Positions 23,520 to 36,009 of a stretch of DNA of 64,000 nucleotides are shown here, in pieces. The translations under genes were made by a program, and so were the position numbers. The notes beneath the pieces were generated by a model that worked only from the letters and a program-made list of their open reading frames with translations, did no database searches and had not been told where the DNA came from. Position 1 is the stretch's first letter, and each line of letters opens with the position of its first letter. Source of the stretch: Methylobacterium frigidaeris (GTDB lineage Bacteria; Pseudomonadota; Alphaproteobacteria; Rhizobiales; Beijerinckiaceae); the NCBI RefSeq assembly GCF_022179185.1, contig NZ_BPQJ01000005.1, positions 62,001-126,000 on the forward strand, in the 5' to 3' direction.

Positions 23520-24383
23520 ATGACGACCCCGTACCCCAGAGCCTTCGTGGTGGGCCACCCGATCGCCCATTCCCGCTCGCCGCTGATCCACGGCCACTGG
23601 CTCGCCGAGCACGGCCTGCCGGGGCGTTACGAGCGCATCGACGTCCATCCCGATGCCTTCCCGAACTTCGTCCGCAGCCTTCGGGCCGAGGGCTGGGTGG
23701 GCGGCAACGTCACCATCCCGCACAAGGAGGCGGCCTTCCGTCTGAGTCAGGTGCTGACGCCCAGGGCGGAGCGAATCGGCGCCGTCAACACGCTGTGGTT
23801 CGAGGACGGGCGCCTGCACGGCGACAACACCGACGCACCGGGCTTCCTCGCCCATCTCGATGCCAGCCTCGGCGCCGGCTGGCCGGAGGCGACGGGCCTC
23901 GCGGGCGGGCGCGCCACCCTGGTGCTCGGGGCCGGCGGGGCGGCCCGCGCCATCCTGGTCGGCCTGCTCGAACGCGGCCTGGACCGCCTGATCGTGGCGA
24001 ACCGCAGCGCCGAGCGGGCCGAGGGCCTGACCGCCCTCGATCCGGCCCGGATCACCGCCATTCCCTGGGATTCGGTGCCGGCCCGCCTTCCCGCCACCGG
24101 GCTCCTCGTCAACACAACCGCCCTCGGCATGGCGGGCCAGGACCCGCTCACCCTCGACCTCGCGCCCCTGCCGGGCGAGGCGGCGGTGGCCGACATCGTC
24201 TACGTGCCGCTGGAGACGCCCCTGCTCGCCGCCGCCCGCGCCCGGGGTCTCGCGGCGGTCGACGGGCTCGGCATGCTGCTGCACCAAGCGGTGCCGGGCT
24301 TCTTCCGCTGGTTCGGTCGGACGCCCGAGGTCACCCCTTCTCTCCGCGCCCGCATCGTCGCCGATCTCGGGGGACACGGGTGA
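23520..24383 (+). CDS. aroE: Shikimate dehydrogenase
   Basis: This 287-residue protein has the shikimate site GHPIAHSRSPLIHGHWL, the catalytic Lys in GNVTIPHKEAAF, Asp in NTDAPGF, and the NADP-binding loop VLGAGGAARAIL. It converts 3-dehydroshikimate to shikimate in aromatic amino-acid synthesis. It ends in a 4-bp overlap (GTGA) with coaE. Confidence 0.96.
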   Translation: MTTPYPRAFVVGHPIAHSRSPLIHGHWLAEHGLPGRYERIDVHPDAFPNFVRSLRAEGWVGGNVTIPHKEAAFRLSQVLTPRAERIGAVNTLWFEDGRLHGDNTDAPGFLAHLDASLGAGWPEATGLAGGRATLVLGAGGAARAILVGLLERGLDRLIVANRSAERAEGLTALDPARITAIPWDSVPARLPATGLLVNTTALGMAGQDPLTLDLAPLPGEAAVADIVYVPLETPLLAAARARGLAAVDGLGMLLHQAVPGFFRWFGRTPEVTPSLRARIVADLGGHG

Positions 24384-24985
24384 GCCGGCCCTTCATCCTC
24401 GGCCTCACCGGCTCGATCGGCATGGGCAAGAGTGCCACGGCGGCGATGTTCCGCGCGCGTCGTGTGCCGGTCCACGACGCCGATGCCTGCGTGCACGCCC
24501 TCTACGGTTCGGGGGGAGCCGCCGCGGCGGCCATCGGTGAGGCCTTCCCTGGCACGCTGGCCCCCGACGGGTCGGTCGACCGCGCCGCCCTGCGCAACAC
24601 CGTGCTTGGCGACCCCGAGCGCCTGCGCCTCCTCGAATCCCTGGTCCATCCGCTGGTGGCCCGAGCGCGGGACGACTTCCTGGCCGCCCATGCGGCGGCG
24701 CCCCTCGTCGTGCTCGACGTTCCGCTGCTGTTCGAGACCGGCGGCGAGGCGGGGTGCGACGCCGTCGCGGTGGTCACCGCTCCGCCCGAGGTGCAGCGCG
24801 CCCGGGTGCTCGCCCGGCCGGGCATGACCGAGGAAACCTTCGCGCAGATCCTCGCCAAGCAGATGCCCGACGCCGAGAAGCGCCGCCGTGCCGACCATCT
24901 GATCGAGACCGACCGCGGCTTCCCCGAGGCCGAGGCGCAGGTCGACGCGATCATCGCCGCCGTGGCAGCGGGGCGGGCCGGTTAA
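24380..24985 (+). CDS. coaE: Dephospho-CoA kinase
   Basis: This 201-residue protein begins at the GTG overlapping the aroE stop. The P-loop GLTGSIGMGKSATA and the downstream DADACVHALY and LVHPLV motifs are typical. DVPLLFETGG and the lid region RVLARPGMTEE also fit. It catalyses the last step of coenzyme A synthesis. Confidence 0.96.
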   Translation: MSRPFILGLTGSIGMGKSATAAMFRARRVPVHDADACVHALYGSGGAAAAAIGEAFPGTLAPDGSVDRAALRNTVLGDPERLRLLESLVHPLVARARDDFLAAHAAAPLVVLDVPLLFETGGEAGCDAVAVVTAPPEVQRARVLARPGMTEETFAQILAKQMPDAEKRRRADHLIETDRGFPEAEAQVDAIIAAVAAGRAG

Positions 24986-25034
24986 CGCTTCGTCGCTACA
25001 CCGGTCGGAAGACCTTTCTCCAGGGAGCCGCACG

Positions 25035-25754
25035 ATGCTGCGCGAGATCGTCCTCGACACCGAGACCACCGGCACCGAGGCCAAGACCGACCGGCTGATC
25101 GAGATCGGCGGGATCGAGCTCCTCAACCACATCCCGTCCGGCCGCGAGTTCCACCGCTATATCAACCCGCAGCGGCCGGTGTCGGAGGGGGCGTTCCGGG
25201 TCCACGGCCTGTCCGACGCGTTCCTGGCCGACAAGCCACTCTTCGCGCAGATCCTGCCCGACTTCCTGGAGTTCTGCGGCGACGCCACCCTGGTGATCCA
25301 CAACGCCGCCTTCGACGTCGGCTTCCTCAACGCCGAGTACGCCCGCCTCGGCGACAAGGCCCCGCCGGCGATCGAACTCGCGGGCGTCGTCGACACCCTG
25401 GCGCTCGCCCGCCGCAAGCATCCGGGCGCGGCCAACAACCTCGACGCGCTCTGCTCGCGCTACGGCATCGACAATTCCCGCCGCACCAAGCACGGCGCGC
25501 TCCTCGACGCGCAGATCCTCGCCGAGGTCTATATCGAGCTGCTCGGCGGCAAGCAGACGACCCTCGGCCTGACGGTGGAGGGCACTACCGGCCCGGCCGG
25601 TCCCAGCTTGCGGGCCGCGCCGATCGAGCACGGCCCCCGCCCGACCCGCAGCCGCCTCACCGACGCCGAGCGCGCGGCGCATGCTGCATTTGCGGCGGGG
25701 CTGGGGGAGAAGGCGATCTGGCGGGATTACAGAGGGGAAGAGGTGGCGGGCTGA
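25035..25754 (+). CDS. dnaQ: DNA polymerase III epsilon subunit (proofreading exonuclease)
   Basis: This 239-residue protein has the DnaQ Exo motifs: I, VLDTETTGTEAKTDRLIEIG; II, HNAAFDVGFLNAEY; III, HGALLDAQILAEVY with its His and Asp. It proofreads in the replicative polymerase. It closes the ppsR-maf-aroE-coaE-dnaQ run. In many relatives secB follows, but here a methyltransferase gene of different base composition lies convergently. Confidence 0.96.
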   Translation: MLREIVLDTETTGTEAKTDRLIEIGGIELLNHIPSGREFHRYINPQRPVSEGAFRVHGLSDAFLADKPLFAQILPDFLEFCGDATLVIHNAAFDVGFLNAEYARLGDKAPPAIELAGVVDTLALARRKHPGAANNLDALCSRYGIDNSRRTKHGALLDAQILAEVYIELLGGKQTTLGLTVEGTTGPAGPSLRAAPIEHGPRPTRSRLTDAERAAHAAFAAGLGEKAIWRDYRGEEVAG

Positions 25755-25876
25755 CCCCTGCCTGGAGGACGCGCGACCCTACGCGATGCCGGCGCGGCGC
25801 TTGTCCCCGCGAGACTCCCGATAGATGGCTGCTCGCCATGGCAGCGCCCGCACGGCGGGAGCCTCGTGAGCTGCAC

Positions 25877-26665
25877 TTATTCCGCGATCGCCTGGTCCGC
25901 CGCCTCGCGGACGCCGTGCTGGTCGACGTCGCGCGCATTCGCGGCTCGCAAGTCGCGTTCCAGCACCTCGATCTTCTCGTTGAGCGCGCGGATCTCGTCC
26001 TGCGCCGCGGCCAGGCGTTGCCGGGCTTCGGCGATCAGGAGAAAGTCCTCCGTCCTGTCGCTCCTGTTCGCGACCTCGTCGGAGCCGAGCGTCCTGACAT
26101 TGTAGGACGTGAAGCCGTTCGAGAGGCGCTCGCCCGGAGTCGCCAGCTCCGGCGGGCATTTCTGGAAAATCGCGACGTAGTCGTTCCAATTGTCATTCTT
26201 CCGGCCGGCGGTGAAGCTCTCGATCAGCGTGCACGGCAGGCCGTTGGCATTCGCCCAGTCCGACAGCGCGAGACCGGCCTCGGGATAGAAACGCCAACAA
26301 TCGATGGGATACGAATGGTAATCGCCATTGGACGGTGAGCTGATGTAGATATATCCGCCGTTCTTCGTGACTCGGATTAGTTCGAGGAACGTTTTCCAGA
26401 AAAACTTGTCGTGCTCCATCTGCGAGCTCGACAGCACGATGTCGGCGAAGCCGTCCCGCAGCGGCAGCGGCTTGAGCGGATCGATCACCAGATCCACGCT
26501 CTTGCCGTGCTCGACGTCCAGGCCAAGGTAGACGTCGCCCGCATCGATGTGGTCCCGCAGGCTTCCGTTGACATCCATGCTGCCGATCTCGACGACGACG
26601 CAGGGATGTCGTTTGATATATTCGCGAATGAAAGCTCCGCCGATTTCATAAGCCGTATCGTGCAT
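25877..26665 (-). CDS. Class I SAM-dependent methyltransferase-like protein with C-terminal coiled coil
   Basis: The first 170 residues follow the Rossmann methyltransferase pattern: CVVVEIGSMDVNGSLRDH (motif I), GDVYLGLDVEHGKSVDLV (acidic end of strand 2), ADIVLSSSQMEHDKFFW (motif IV/post), and VTKNGGYIYISSPSNG. The last 70 residues form a coiled coil (LIAEARQRLAAAQDEIRAL and EKIEVLERDLRAA). Such proteins often act on surface polysaccharides. Base composition is clearly lower in G+C than the neighbours (31 and 27 G+C in the 60-base blocks at 26281 and 26341), so recent acquisition is likely. Confidence 0.8.
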   Translation of the reverse strand: MHDTAYEIGGAFIREYIKRHPCVVVEIGSMDVNGSLRDHIDAGDVYLGLDVEHGKSVDLVIDPLKPLPLRDGFADIVLSSSQMEHDKFFWKTFLELIRVTKNGGYIYISSPSNGDYHSYPIDCWRFYPEAGLALSDWANANGLPCTLIESFTAGRKNDNWNDYVAIFQKCPPELATPGERLSNGFTSYNVRTLGSDEVANRSDRTEDFLLIAEARQRLAAAQDEIRALNEKIEVLERDLRAANARDVDQHGVREAADQAIAE

Positions 26666-26803
26666 GAGAAAGCCGCCGTAACGCCGAGAGATACGCGTAG
26701 GTTAATGAATTACGTGATCCATAACCCCGGCGCAAAGCGATCCTGGATTGTCGACCGAGGATTTTTTGCCCGTCTACGTTGTGTCATCACCCAGCATGCG
26801 GAA

Positions 26804-26840
26804 GGGCCGGTGCCGCCGGAGGGAGCGGCGGCACCGGCCC
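26804..26840 (-). terminator. Hairpin downstream of gcvP
   Basis: A perfect 14-bp stem, gggccggtgccgcc (26804-26817) with its complement at 26827-26840, and a 9-base loop lie 14 bp after the gcvP stop. No strong T-run follows. The rest of 26666-26853 is lower-GC and without a gene. Confidence 0.7.
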
Positions 26841-26853
26841 GGGTATCGTCGTC

Positions 26854-29763
<2,910 letters not shown>

Positions 29764-29795
29764 CGAACTCCGCCCGTCGAGAGTGTCAGACGATG

Positions 29796-30158
29796 TCAGC
29801 CCAGGAAGGCGCGGTAGGCCGCCTCGTCCATCAGCCCGTCGAGCTGGGACGGATCGCTGAGGCGGACGCGGTAGAGCCAGCCGGTGCCCTGCGGATCGGT
29901 GCCGACGCTCTCCGGGCTGCTCACCGCGGCCTCGTTGACCTCGGTCACCTCGCCATCGACCGGCGCGTAGACGTCGGAGGCCGCCTTGACCGATTCCACC
30001 ACCGCGGCGGCGGCGCCCTTGGTCAGCGTGGCGCCGACCTTCGGCAGCTCGACGAAGACGAGGTCGCCGAGCTGCTCGGCGGCGTGGTCGGTGATCCCCA
30101 CCGTCGCCACGTCGCCCTCCAGGCGCAGCCACTCGTGCTCGTCGGTATATTTCAGCAT
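29796..30158 (-). CDS. gcvH: Glycine cleavage system H-protein
   Basis: This 120-residue protein has the lipoyl-lysine site [19 protein letters not shown] and the N-terminal [13 protein letters not shown]. It shuttles the aminomethyl group between GcvP, GcvT and lipoamide dehydrogenase. The ATG at 30158 is preceded by AAGAGG. It lies 17 bp after gcvT. Confidence 0.97.
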   Translation of the reverse strand: MLKYTDEHEWLRLEGDVATVGITDHAAEQLGDLVFVELPKVGATLTKGAAAAVVESVKAASDVYAPVDGEVTEVNEAAVSSPESVGTDPQGTGWLYRVRLSDPSQLDGLMDEAAYRAFLG

Positions 30159-30175
30159 GAAGACCATCCTCTTGA

Positions 30176-31327
30176 TCAGGAACGCTTGAAGCCGGCGGGC
30201 CGAAACGGCAGCGGCACCACCGCGCAGGGCAGGCGCTGGCCGCGCACCTCGGCGAAGACGGAGGTGCCGGGCACCGCGAGCGCGCTCGGCAGCACCCCCA
30301 TGGCGATCGGCCCTTCCAGGCTCGGCCCGAAGCCGCCGGAGGTCACCCGGCCGACCGCCTCGGTCGCCTCGGCGGAGTCGTAGAGCGCCGCACCCGCCCG
30401 CACCGGGGTGCGCCCCTCCGGCCGCAGGCCCACCCGGAGGCGCGCCGGCCCCTCCGCTACCTCGGCCAGGATGCGCTCGGCGCCCGGAAAGCCGCCGGCC
30501 CGGGCGCCGCCGAGACGCCGCACCTTCGGGATCGCCCAGGACAGGCCGGCCTCGACCGGCGAGGTCTCGTGGTCGATGTCCGAGCCGTGCAGGCACAGGC
30601 CCGCTTCGAGCCGCAGGGAATCGCGGGCGCCAAGGCCGATCGGCTTCACCTCCGGATCCGCCAGCAACGCGCGGGCGAGCGCCACGGCGGACTCGGCCGG
30701 CAGCGCGATCTCGAACCCGTCCTCGCCGGTATAGCCGGAACGGACGACCACGCCCTCCTCGCCCGCGAACGCGATTCCGCGCGCATCCATGAAGCGCATC
30801 TCGGCGACCACCGGCAGGTGGCGGGCGAGTGCCGCTTCCGCGCCCGGGCCCTGGAGCGCGATCAGCGCCCGGTCGACCGGCTCGACGATGCACTCGGTGC
30901 CGATCGCATCGAGCAGGTGGGCGAGGCCGGCGGCCTTGTTGGCGGCGTTGACGATCAGCAGGTAATGGTCGCCGAGGTTCGCGAGCATCAGGTCGTCGAG
31001 GATGCCGCCGCCCTGGGTGGTCAGGAAGCCGTAGCGCTGGCGCCCCACACCGAGGCCGACGACATCGATGGGCAGCACCGTCTCGAGGGCGCCGGCGGCG
31101 TCGGCGAGATCGCCGGAGCGAGGCCGCACGGCGATCTGGCCCATATGCGAGACGTCGAACAGCCCGGCCGCCTTGCGGGTGTGCAGGTGCTCCTTGAGCA
31201 GCCCGAGCGGATATTGCAGCGGCATCATGTAGCCGGCGAAGGGCACCATCCGGGCGCCGACCTCCTGGTGCAGCGCGTGCAGGGGGGTCTGGAGCAGGGT
31301 GAGGCCGGAGGCCGTGTCGGCGGTCAT
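30176..31327 (-). CDS. gcvT: Glycine cleavage system aminomethyltransferase, T-protein
   Basis: This 383-residue protein transfers the methylene group to tetrahydrofolate. Family segments include [34 protein letters not shown] and [18 protein letters not shown] chose the ATG at 31327 ([20 protein letters not shown]) over an upstream extension without homology. It is the first gene of the gcv operon, divergent from aceE. Confidence 0.96.
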   Translation of the reverse strand: MTADTASGLTLLQTPLHALHQEVGARMVPFAGYMMPLQYPLGLLKEHLHTRKAAGLFDVSHMGQIAVRPRSGDLADAAGALETVLPIDVVGLGVGRQRYGFLTTQGGGILDDLMLANLGDHYLLIVNAANKAAGLAHLLDAIGTECIVEPVDRALIALQGPGAEAALARHLPVVAEMRFMDARGIAFAGEEGVVVRSGYTGEDGFEIALPAESAVALARALLADPEVKPIGLGARDSLRLEAGLCLHGSDIDHETSPVEAGLSWAIPKVRRLGGARAGGFPGAERILAEVAEGPARLRVGLRPEGRTPVRAGAALYDSAEATEAVGRVTSGGFGPSLEGPIAMGVLPSALAVPGTSVFAEVRGQRLPCAVVPLPFRPAGFKRS

Positions 31328-31682
31328 CGGAGCTGAGGTTCCCGAGCGCGTCCGGACGCAAGCGGGCCGGCGACCCCGTTTCCCTGGCCGAGATGGCTTC
31401 GACGAGGGGAGAGCGACGGGAAGGCCGGCCCCGCACGGCCCGACTTCGGCCGGGACCATAGGACAAAGGTGCCATTGACGCTACCCGGTGGACGGTGAGG
31501 GCACGCGTGGCGTCCGATGGATCAGAGCGGGCGACGCAGCCCGGCGAGTGCGGCAAGAACGACCGCGTGCGACCGCTCCCGCGAAAATGTTTTGCGCCGA
31601 CGGCCGAAGTGGCGGCAAACGAAGCAGCATCTGCCGCGACCGGGGGATTATCCTGGCGCCATCAATGGGAGGACGTCAGGCC
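31328..31682. other. Divergent gcvT-aceE promoter region
   Basis: The region is 355 bp long with no gene. I looked for a glycine riboswitch on the gcvT strand and did not find its conserved core. A GGGAGG ribosome-binding motif lies before the aceE ATG. Confidence 0.5.
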
Positions 31683-34427
31683 ATGAGCGCGAGCGCCAAG
31701 CCGATCCCGGCCGTGCCGGTCAACGAGAACGATCGCCCGAACGGGCAAGGAAACGGTCAAGCCATTCTGGGCCCCCGCGGGGTGGCCGATCCGGATCCGG
31801 CCGAGACCGCGGACTGGCTCGCCTCGCTCGAGTCAGTGCTCCACCACGGTGGCGCGGCCCGGGCCCGCTTCCTGCTCGACCGGCTGGAGCAGAAGGCGCG
31901 GGAGATCGGCGTCGTCGAGGAGGCGCCGCCCTACTCGCCCTACCGCAACACGATTCCTCTCGAGAAGCAGCCGCCCTATCCGGGCGATCTCGGAGTCGAG
32001 GAGCGCCTGACCTCGATCATGCGCTGGAACGCGCTCGCCATGGTGGTGCGGGCCAACATGGCCTATGGCGAACTCGGCGGCCACGTCGCGAGCTACGCCT
32101 CGGCGGCCGAGATCTTCGAGCTCGGCTTCAACCACTTCTTCCAGGCCGGCGACGCCTCGGGTGCAGGCGCCGACCTCGTGTTCTTCCAGCCGCACTCGGC
32201 GCCCGGCGTCTATGCCCGCGCCTTCCTGGAGGGGCGGCTCTCCGAGACCAACCTGAAGCATTACCGCCAGGAGATCGCCGGCGAGGGCCTGTGCTCCTAC
32301 CCCCATCCCTGGCTGATGCCGGAATTCTGGCAGGTGCCGACCGGCTCGATGGGCATCGGGCCGATGAACGCGATCTACCAGGCGCGCTTCATGCGCTACC
32401 TCAGCGACCGCGGCCTCGCGGACACCGCCGGCCAGCACGTCTGGGGCGTGTTCGGCGACGGCGAGATGGACGAGCCGGAATCGATCGGCGCCCTCACCCT
32501 GGCGGCCCGCGAAAAACTCGACAACGTCACCTTCGTCATCAACTGCAACCTGCAGCGCCTCGACGGGCCGGTGCGCGGCAACGGCCAGATCATCCAGGAG
32601 CTGGAGAGCGTCTTCCGCGGCGCCGGCTGGAACGTCGTCAAGGTGCTGTGGGGCTCGGAATGGGACGCGATCTTCGCCCGCGACACCAACCACGCTCTCT
32701 TGCGCCGCTTCGCCGCCACGGTCGACGGCAAGTACCAGACGCTGGGGGCCAAGGACGGCGCCTACAACCTCGCCCACTTCTTCGGCGAGGACGAGGAGGT
32801 GCGGGCGCTTGTCTCCCACATGTCGGATGCCGACGTCGACAAGCTCAAGCGCGGCGGCCACGATTTCCGCAAGCTCTACGCGGCCTTCGCCGCCGCCAAG
32901 GCGACCAAGGGCCGCCCGACCGTGATCCTGGCCAAGACCAAGAAGGGCTACGGCATGGGCGGCGCCGGCGAGTCGCGCATGACCGCCCATCAGGCGAAGA
33001 AGCTCGACACCGACGCCCTCAAGGCATTCCGTGATCGCTTCGCCCTGCCGCTCACCGACGCGCAGGTCGAGCGTCTGGAATTCTACAAGCCCGATGAGAA
33101 CAGCCGCGAGCTGCGCTACCTGCGCGAGCGCCGTGAGGCGTTGGGCGGCTTCCTGCCCAAGCGTCGGCGAACCGCTGCTCATGTGAGCGTGCCCGACCTC
33201 TCGACCTATGCGGGTTTCGCGCTCGAAGCCGACGGCAAGGAGATGTCGACCACCACCGCGGCGGTGCGGCTGTTCAGCAGCCTGATCAAGCACAAGGAGC
33301 TGGGCCCGCGCGTCGTGCCGATCGTCGCCGACGAGGCGCGCACCTTCGGCATGGCCAACCTGTTCCGGCAGGTCGGCATCTACTCGCCGCTCGGCCAGCT
33401 CTACGAGCCGGAGGATGCCGGCTCGATGCTCTACTACAAGGAGTCCCGCGACGGGCAACTGCTCGAGGAGGGCATCACGGAGGCCGGCGCGATCTCGTCC
33501 TGGGCGGCGGCCGCGACCTCCTACAGCGTCCACGGCCTCGCGATGCTGCCGTTCTACATCTACTACTCGATGTTCGGCTTCCAGCGCGTCGGCGACCTGA
33601 TCTGGGCGGCGGCGGACCAGCGCGCCCGCGGCTTCCTGATCGGCGCCACCGCCGGCCGCACCACGCTCGGCGGCGAGGGCCTGCAGCATCAGGACGGGTC
33701 GAGCCACCTCGTCGCCGCGACGATCCCCAACTGCCGCGCCTACGACCCGGCCTTCACCTACGAGATGGCGGTGATCCTCGACCACGGCGCCCGCGACATG
33801 ATGGAGCGCGACATCGATGCGTTCTACTACGTCACGGCGATGAACGAGAATTACGCCCAGCCGTCGATGCCGGAGGGCGTACGCGACGGGATCATCCGCG
33901 GGATGTATCGTTTCGCCGGCTACGGAAATGGTGAGCCGGCTATTCGTCTTCTCGGCTCGGGGGCGATCCTGCCCGAGGTCGTCGCCGCCGCGAGGCTGCT
34001 CGCCGAGGAATGGGGCATCGCGGCCGAGGTCCACAGCGTCACGAGCTTCAGTGAACTCGCCCGCGAGGTCCGCGAGGTCGAGCGCGCGAACCGCCTGAAC
34101 CCGGGCTTGCCGCAGCGGCGCAGCCTGGTCGAGGAGTCGCTGTCCGGTTCCGCTCCGGTGGTCGCCGCCACCGACTACGTCCGGGCTTACCCGCAACTGA
34201 TCGCGACCGCGATCCAGGCCCGCTACGTGACGCTCGGCACCGATGGCTTCGGCCGCAGCGACACCCGCAATGCGCTCCGCGCCTTCTTCGAGGTCGACCG
34301 GCACCACGTCGCCGTGGCGGCGCTGGCGGCGCTGGCCGACGAGGGCAAGCTCGATCGGGAGAAGGTGGCGGAGGCGGTCGCGCGCTACGGCATCTCCTCG
34401 AACCGTCCGGCGCCCTGGACGGTGTGA
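31683..34427 (+). CDS. aceE: Pyruvate dehydrogenase E1 component, homodimeric type
   Basis: This 914-residue protein has the thiamine-diphosphate motif from VFGDGEMDEPESIGAL to FVINCNLQRLDG. It also has the AceE-typical IPLEKQPPYPGDLGVEERL, FFQPHSAPGVYARAFL and DEARTFGMANLFRQVGIYS. It decarboxylates pyruvate and loads acetyl on E2. No aceF or lpd follows; the next gene is the MoxR operon 540 bp away, behind a hairpin. Most alphaproteobacteria use the heterodimeric PdhA/PdhB, so an unlinked homodimeric AceE is notable. Confidence 0.96.
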   Translation: MSASAKPIPAVPVNENDRPNGQGNGQAILGPRGVADPDPAETADWLASLESVLHHGGAARARFLLDRLEQKAREIGVVEEAPPYSPYRNTIPLEKQPPYPGDLGVEERLTSIMRWNALAMVVRANMAYGELGGHVASYASAAEIFELGFNHFFQAGDASGAGADLVFFQPHSAPGVYARAFLEGRLSETNLKHYRQEIAGEGLCSYPHPWLMPEFWQVPTGSMGIGPMNAIYQARFMRYLSDRGLADTAGQHVWGVFGDGEMDEPESIGALTLAAREKLDNVTFVINCNLQRLDGPVRGNGQIIQELESVFRGAGWNVVKVLWGSEWDAIFARDTNHALLRRFAATVDGKYQTLGAKDGAYNLAHFFGEDEEVRALVSHMSDADVDKLKRGGHDFRKLYAAFAAAKATKGRPTVILAKTKKGYGMGGAGESRMTAHQAKKLDTDALKAFRDRFALPLTDAQVERLEFYKPDENSRELRYLRERREALGGFLPKRRRTAAHVSVPDLSTYAGFALEADGKEMSTTTAAVRLFSSLIKHKELGPRVVPIVADEARTFGMANLFRQVGIYSPLGQLYEPEDAGSMLYYKESRDGQLLEEGITEAGAISSWAAAATSYSVHGLAMLPFYIYYSMFGFQRVGDLIWAAADQRARGFLIGATAGRTTLGGEGLQHQDGSSHLVAATIPNCRAYDPAFTYEMAVILDHGARDMMERDIDAFYYVTAMNENYAQPSMPEGVRDGIIRGMYRFAGYGNGEPAIRLLGSGAILPEVVAAARLLAEEWGIAAEVHSVTSFSELAREVREVERANRLNPGLPQRRSLVEESLSGSAPVVAATDYVRAYPQLIATAIQARYVTLGTDGFGRSDTRNALRAFFEVDRHHVAVAALAALADEGKLDREKVAEAVARYGISSNRPAPWTV

Positions 34428-34515
34428 GGATCATCTATCGAGGTGTGCGGGCGCTTCTTCACAGGACGCCCTCTCCTCTCCCGCGTGCGGGTGCCGCCGT
34501 TCCGAGTGAAGCGAG

Positions 34516-34543
34516 AGGCCGTCGCGCGACAGTGCGACGGCCT
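34516..34543 (+). terminator. Hairpin after aceE
   Basis: A 10-bp stem, aggccgtcgc with gcgacggcct, closes an 8-base loop and is followed by tccattt, 90 bp beyond the aceE stop. Confidence 0.6.
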
Positions 34544-34758
34544 TCCATTTGACCAGTAGATCGTCGCCGAGCGCATTTCGGCGAAGCCAGTACCTGGATC
34601 GTCGCGCGGCCTGGCGGAGGCTCACGGCCCGGTCGGACCGATCCGGGAACGGCTTTGCCGTACATTGTCAGCGGTGAGCCTTCCGATCTGAAAATCCCGC
34701 AACGTCAATATTTTAGCGATTTTACGAAGGCTCGCGACAGCCCAGATCCCTGATGTTT

Positions 34759-34776
34759 TGTAGCGTATGCGCTACA
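34759..34776. promoter_or_regulatory. Perfect 18-bp palindrome upstream of the MoxR operon
   Basis: tgtagcgtatgcgctaca has 7-base arms around tatg, about 190 bp before the moxR-like ATG, in an AT-rich stretch. It fits an operator for a dimeric repressor or activator. The remainder of 34544-34966 holds no gene. Confidence 0.5.
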
Positions 34777-34966
34777 TGGATACATGCCTAGGATCCAAGA
34801 GACCGATGAGGGACACGCGTGGGCCGCGAAAGTGGCGGCGTCGGGAGACCGCGGACTTAAGCACACCCCTCCCGCCCCACCCACGGGATTGACGCCCCCC
34901 GCGAGACGAGGCCTGATCCCCTCAAAGCCGGCACGCGAAGCACCGGCCCCGAGGGAGACGCACGGG

Positions 34967-35995
34967 ATGGCGCGAGGCGCGGAGCAGGCCGTGGCGCGGA
35001 GCGTCACGAGGACCGGCCTCGACGGAAAGGCGCCCGACGACCCGGTGCGCGCGCGGCTCCACGCCCTGCGGACCGGCCTGGAGGCGGGGCTGATCGGCGC
35101 CTCCGGTCTCGTCGAGCGGCTGCTGATCGGGCTCCTCACCGGCGGCCACCTGCTGATCGAGGGCGCGCCGGGCCTCGCCAAGACCCGGGCGGTCAAGCGC
35201 CTCGCCGAGGGGCTCGACACGGGCTTCGCCCGCATCCAGTGCACCCCCGACCTGATGCCCGCCGACCTCACCGGCACCACGGTCTGGCGGCCCGACGGTG
35301 GCCGGTTCGAGTTCCTGGCCGGCCCGCTCTTCCACTCATTGGTGCTCGTCGACGAGGTCAACCGGGCGCCGCCCAAGGTACAGTCGGCCCTGCTCGAGGC
35401 GATGGCCGAGCAGCAGGTCACGGTGGCGGGCACCACCCACCCGCTGCCCGATCCGTTCATGGTGGTGGCGACCCAGAACCCGATCGAGCATGCCGGCACC
35501 TTCCCGCTGCCGGAGGCGCAGCTCGACCGGTTCCTCCTCCACGTCGTCGTCGAGATGCCGGACGAGGCGTCCGAGCGCCGCATCCTCGACCTCGTCGAGG
35601 GCGAGATGAATCAGGAGGCCGCCGCGATGCCGGTGCGCCTGACGGTCGACGAGCTGCGCGCCGCCCGCGCGGCGGCGCTCAAGACCCACGTCTCGCCGGC
35701 TCTCAAGGATTTCCTGGTCCGCCTCGTCGCCGCCACCCGCGGCGGGCCGGCGGCGCCGGACTTGCGCGGCGCCATCGAGCACCCGGTCTCGCCCCGCGGG
35801 ACCCTGGCCTTGATGCTCGCCGGCAAGGCTCGGGCCTACCTGCACGGGCGCGACCACGTGGTTCCGGACGACGTCGTGGCACTCGCCGGCGACGCGCTGG
35901 CCCACCGCCTCGCCCTGACCTGGCGCGCTGCGGCGGAAGGGCAGACCGCCCGCGCCCTGGTGGCCGGCCTGCTCGACCGGGTGCATCCGCTCTGA
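34967..35995 (+). CDS. MoxR-family AAA+ ATPase
   Basis: This 342-residue AAA+ protein starts at an ATG with GAGGGAG upstream. Walker A is IEGAPGLAKTRAV, Walker B is SLVLVDEVNRAPPKVQ, sensor 1 is VVATQNPIEHAGTFPLPEAQ, and DRFLLH is typical of MoxR. These ATPases act as chaperones that assemble or activate partner complexes together with von Willebrand-domain proteins. It is the first gene of a seven-gene unit. The order resembles mxaRSACKL of methanol-oxidising bacteria, but it also fits the general Bat operons. Confidence 0.92.
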   Translation: MARGAEQAVARSVTRTGLDGKAPDDPVRARLHALRTGLEAGLIGASGLVERLLIGLLTGGHLLIEGAPGLAKTRAVKRLAEGLDTGFARIQCTPDLMPADLTGTTVWRPDGGRFEFLAGPLFHSLVLVDEVNRAPPKVQSALLEAMAEQQVTVAGTTHPLPDPFMVVATQNPIEHAGTFPLPEAQLDRFLLHVVVEMPDEASERRILDLVEGEMNQEAAAMPVRLTVDELRAARAAALKTHVSPALKDFLVRLVAATRGGPAAPDLRGAIEHPVSPRGTLALMLAGKARAYLHGRDHVVPDDVVALAGDALAHRLALTWRAAAEGQTARALVAGLLDRVHPL

Positions 35996-36009
35996 GGACG
36001 TCCTTCACC

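Noticed and set aside
30176..31459. Longer gcvT start at 31459
   Set aside because: The extra 44 residues are Arg/Pro-rich and do not fit the family. The ATG at 31327 gives the normal length.
31328..31500. Possible glycine riboswitch before gcvT
   Set aside because: I read the gcvT strand for the conserved glycine-aptamer core and its paired stems and found only isolated short matches (ggccgaag), not the full arrangement. A covariance-model search would be decisive.
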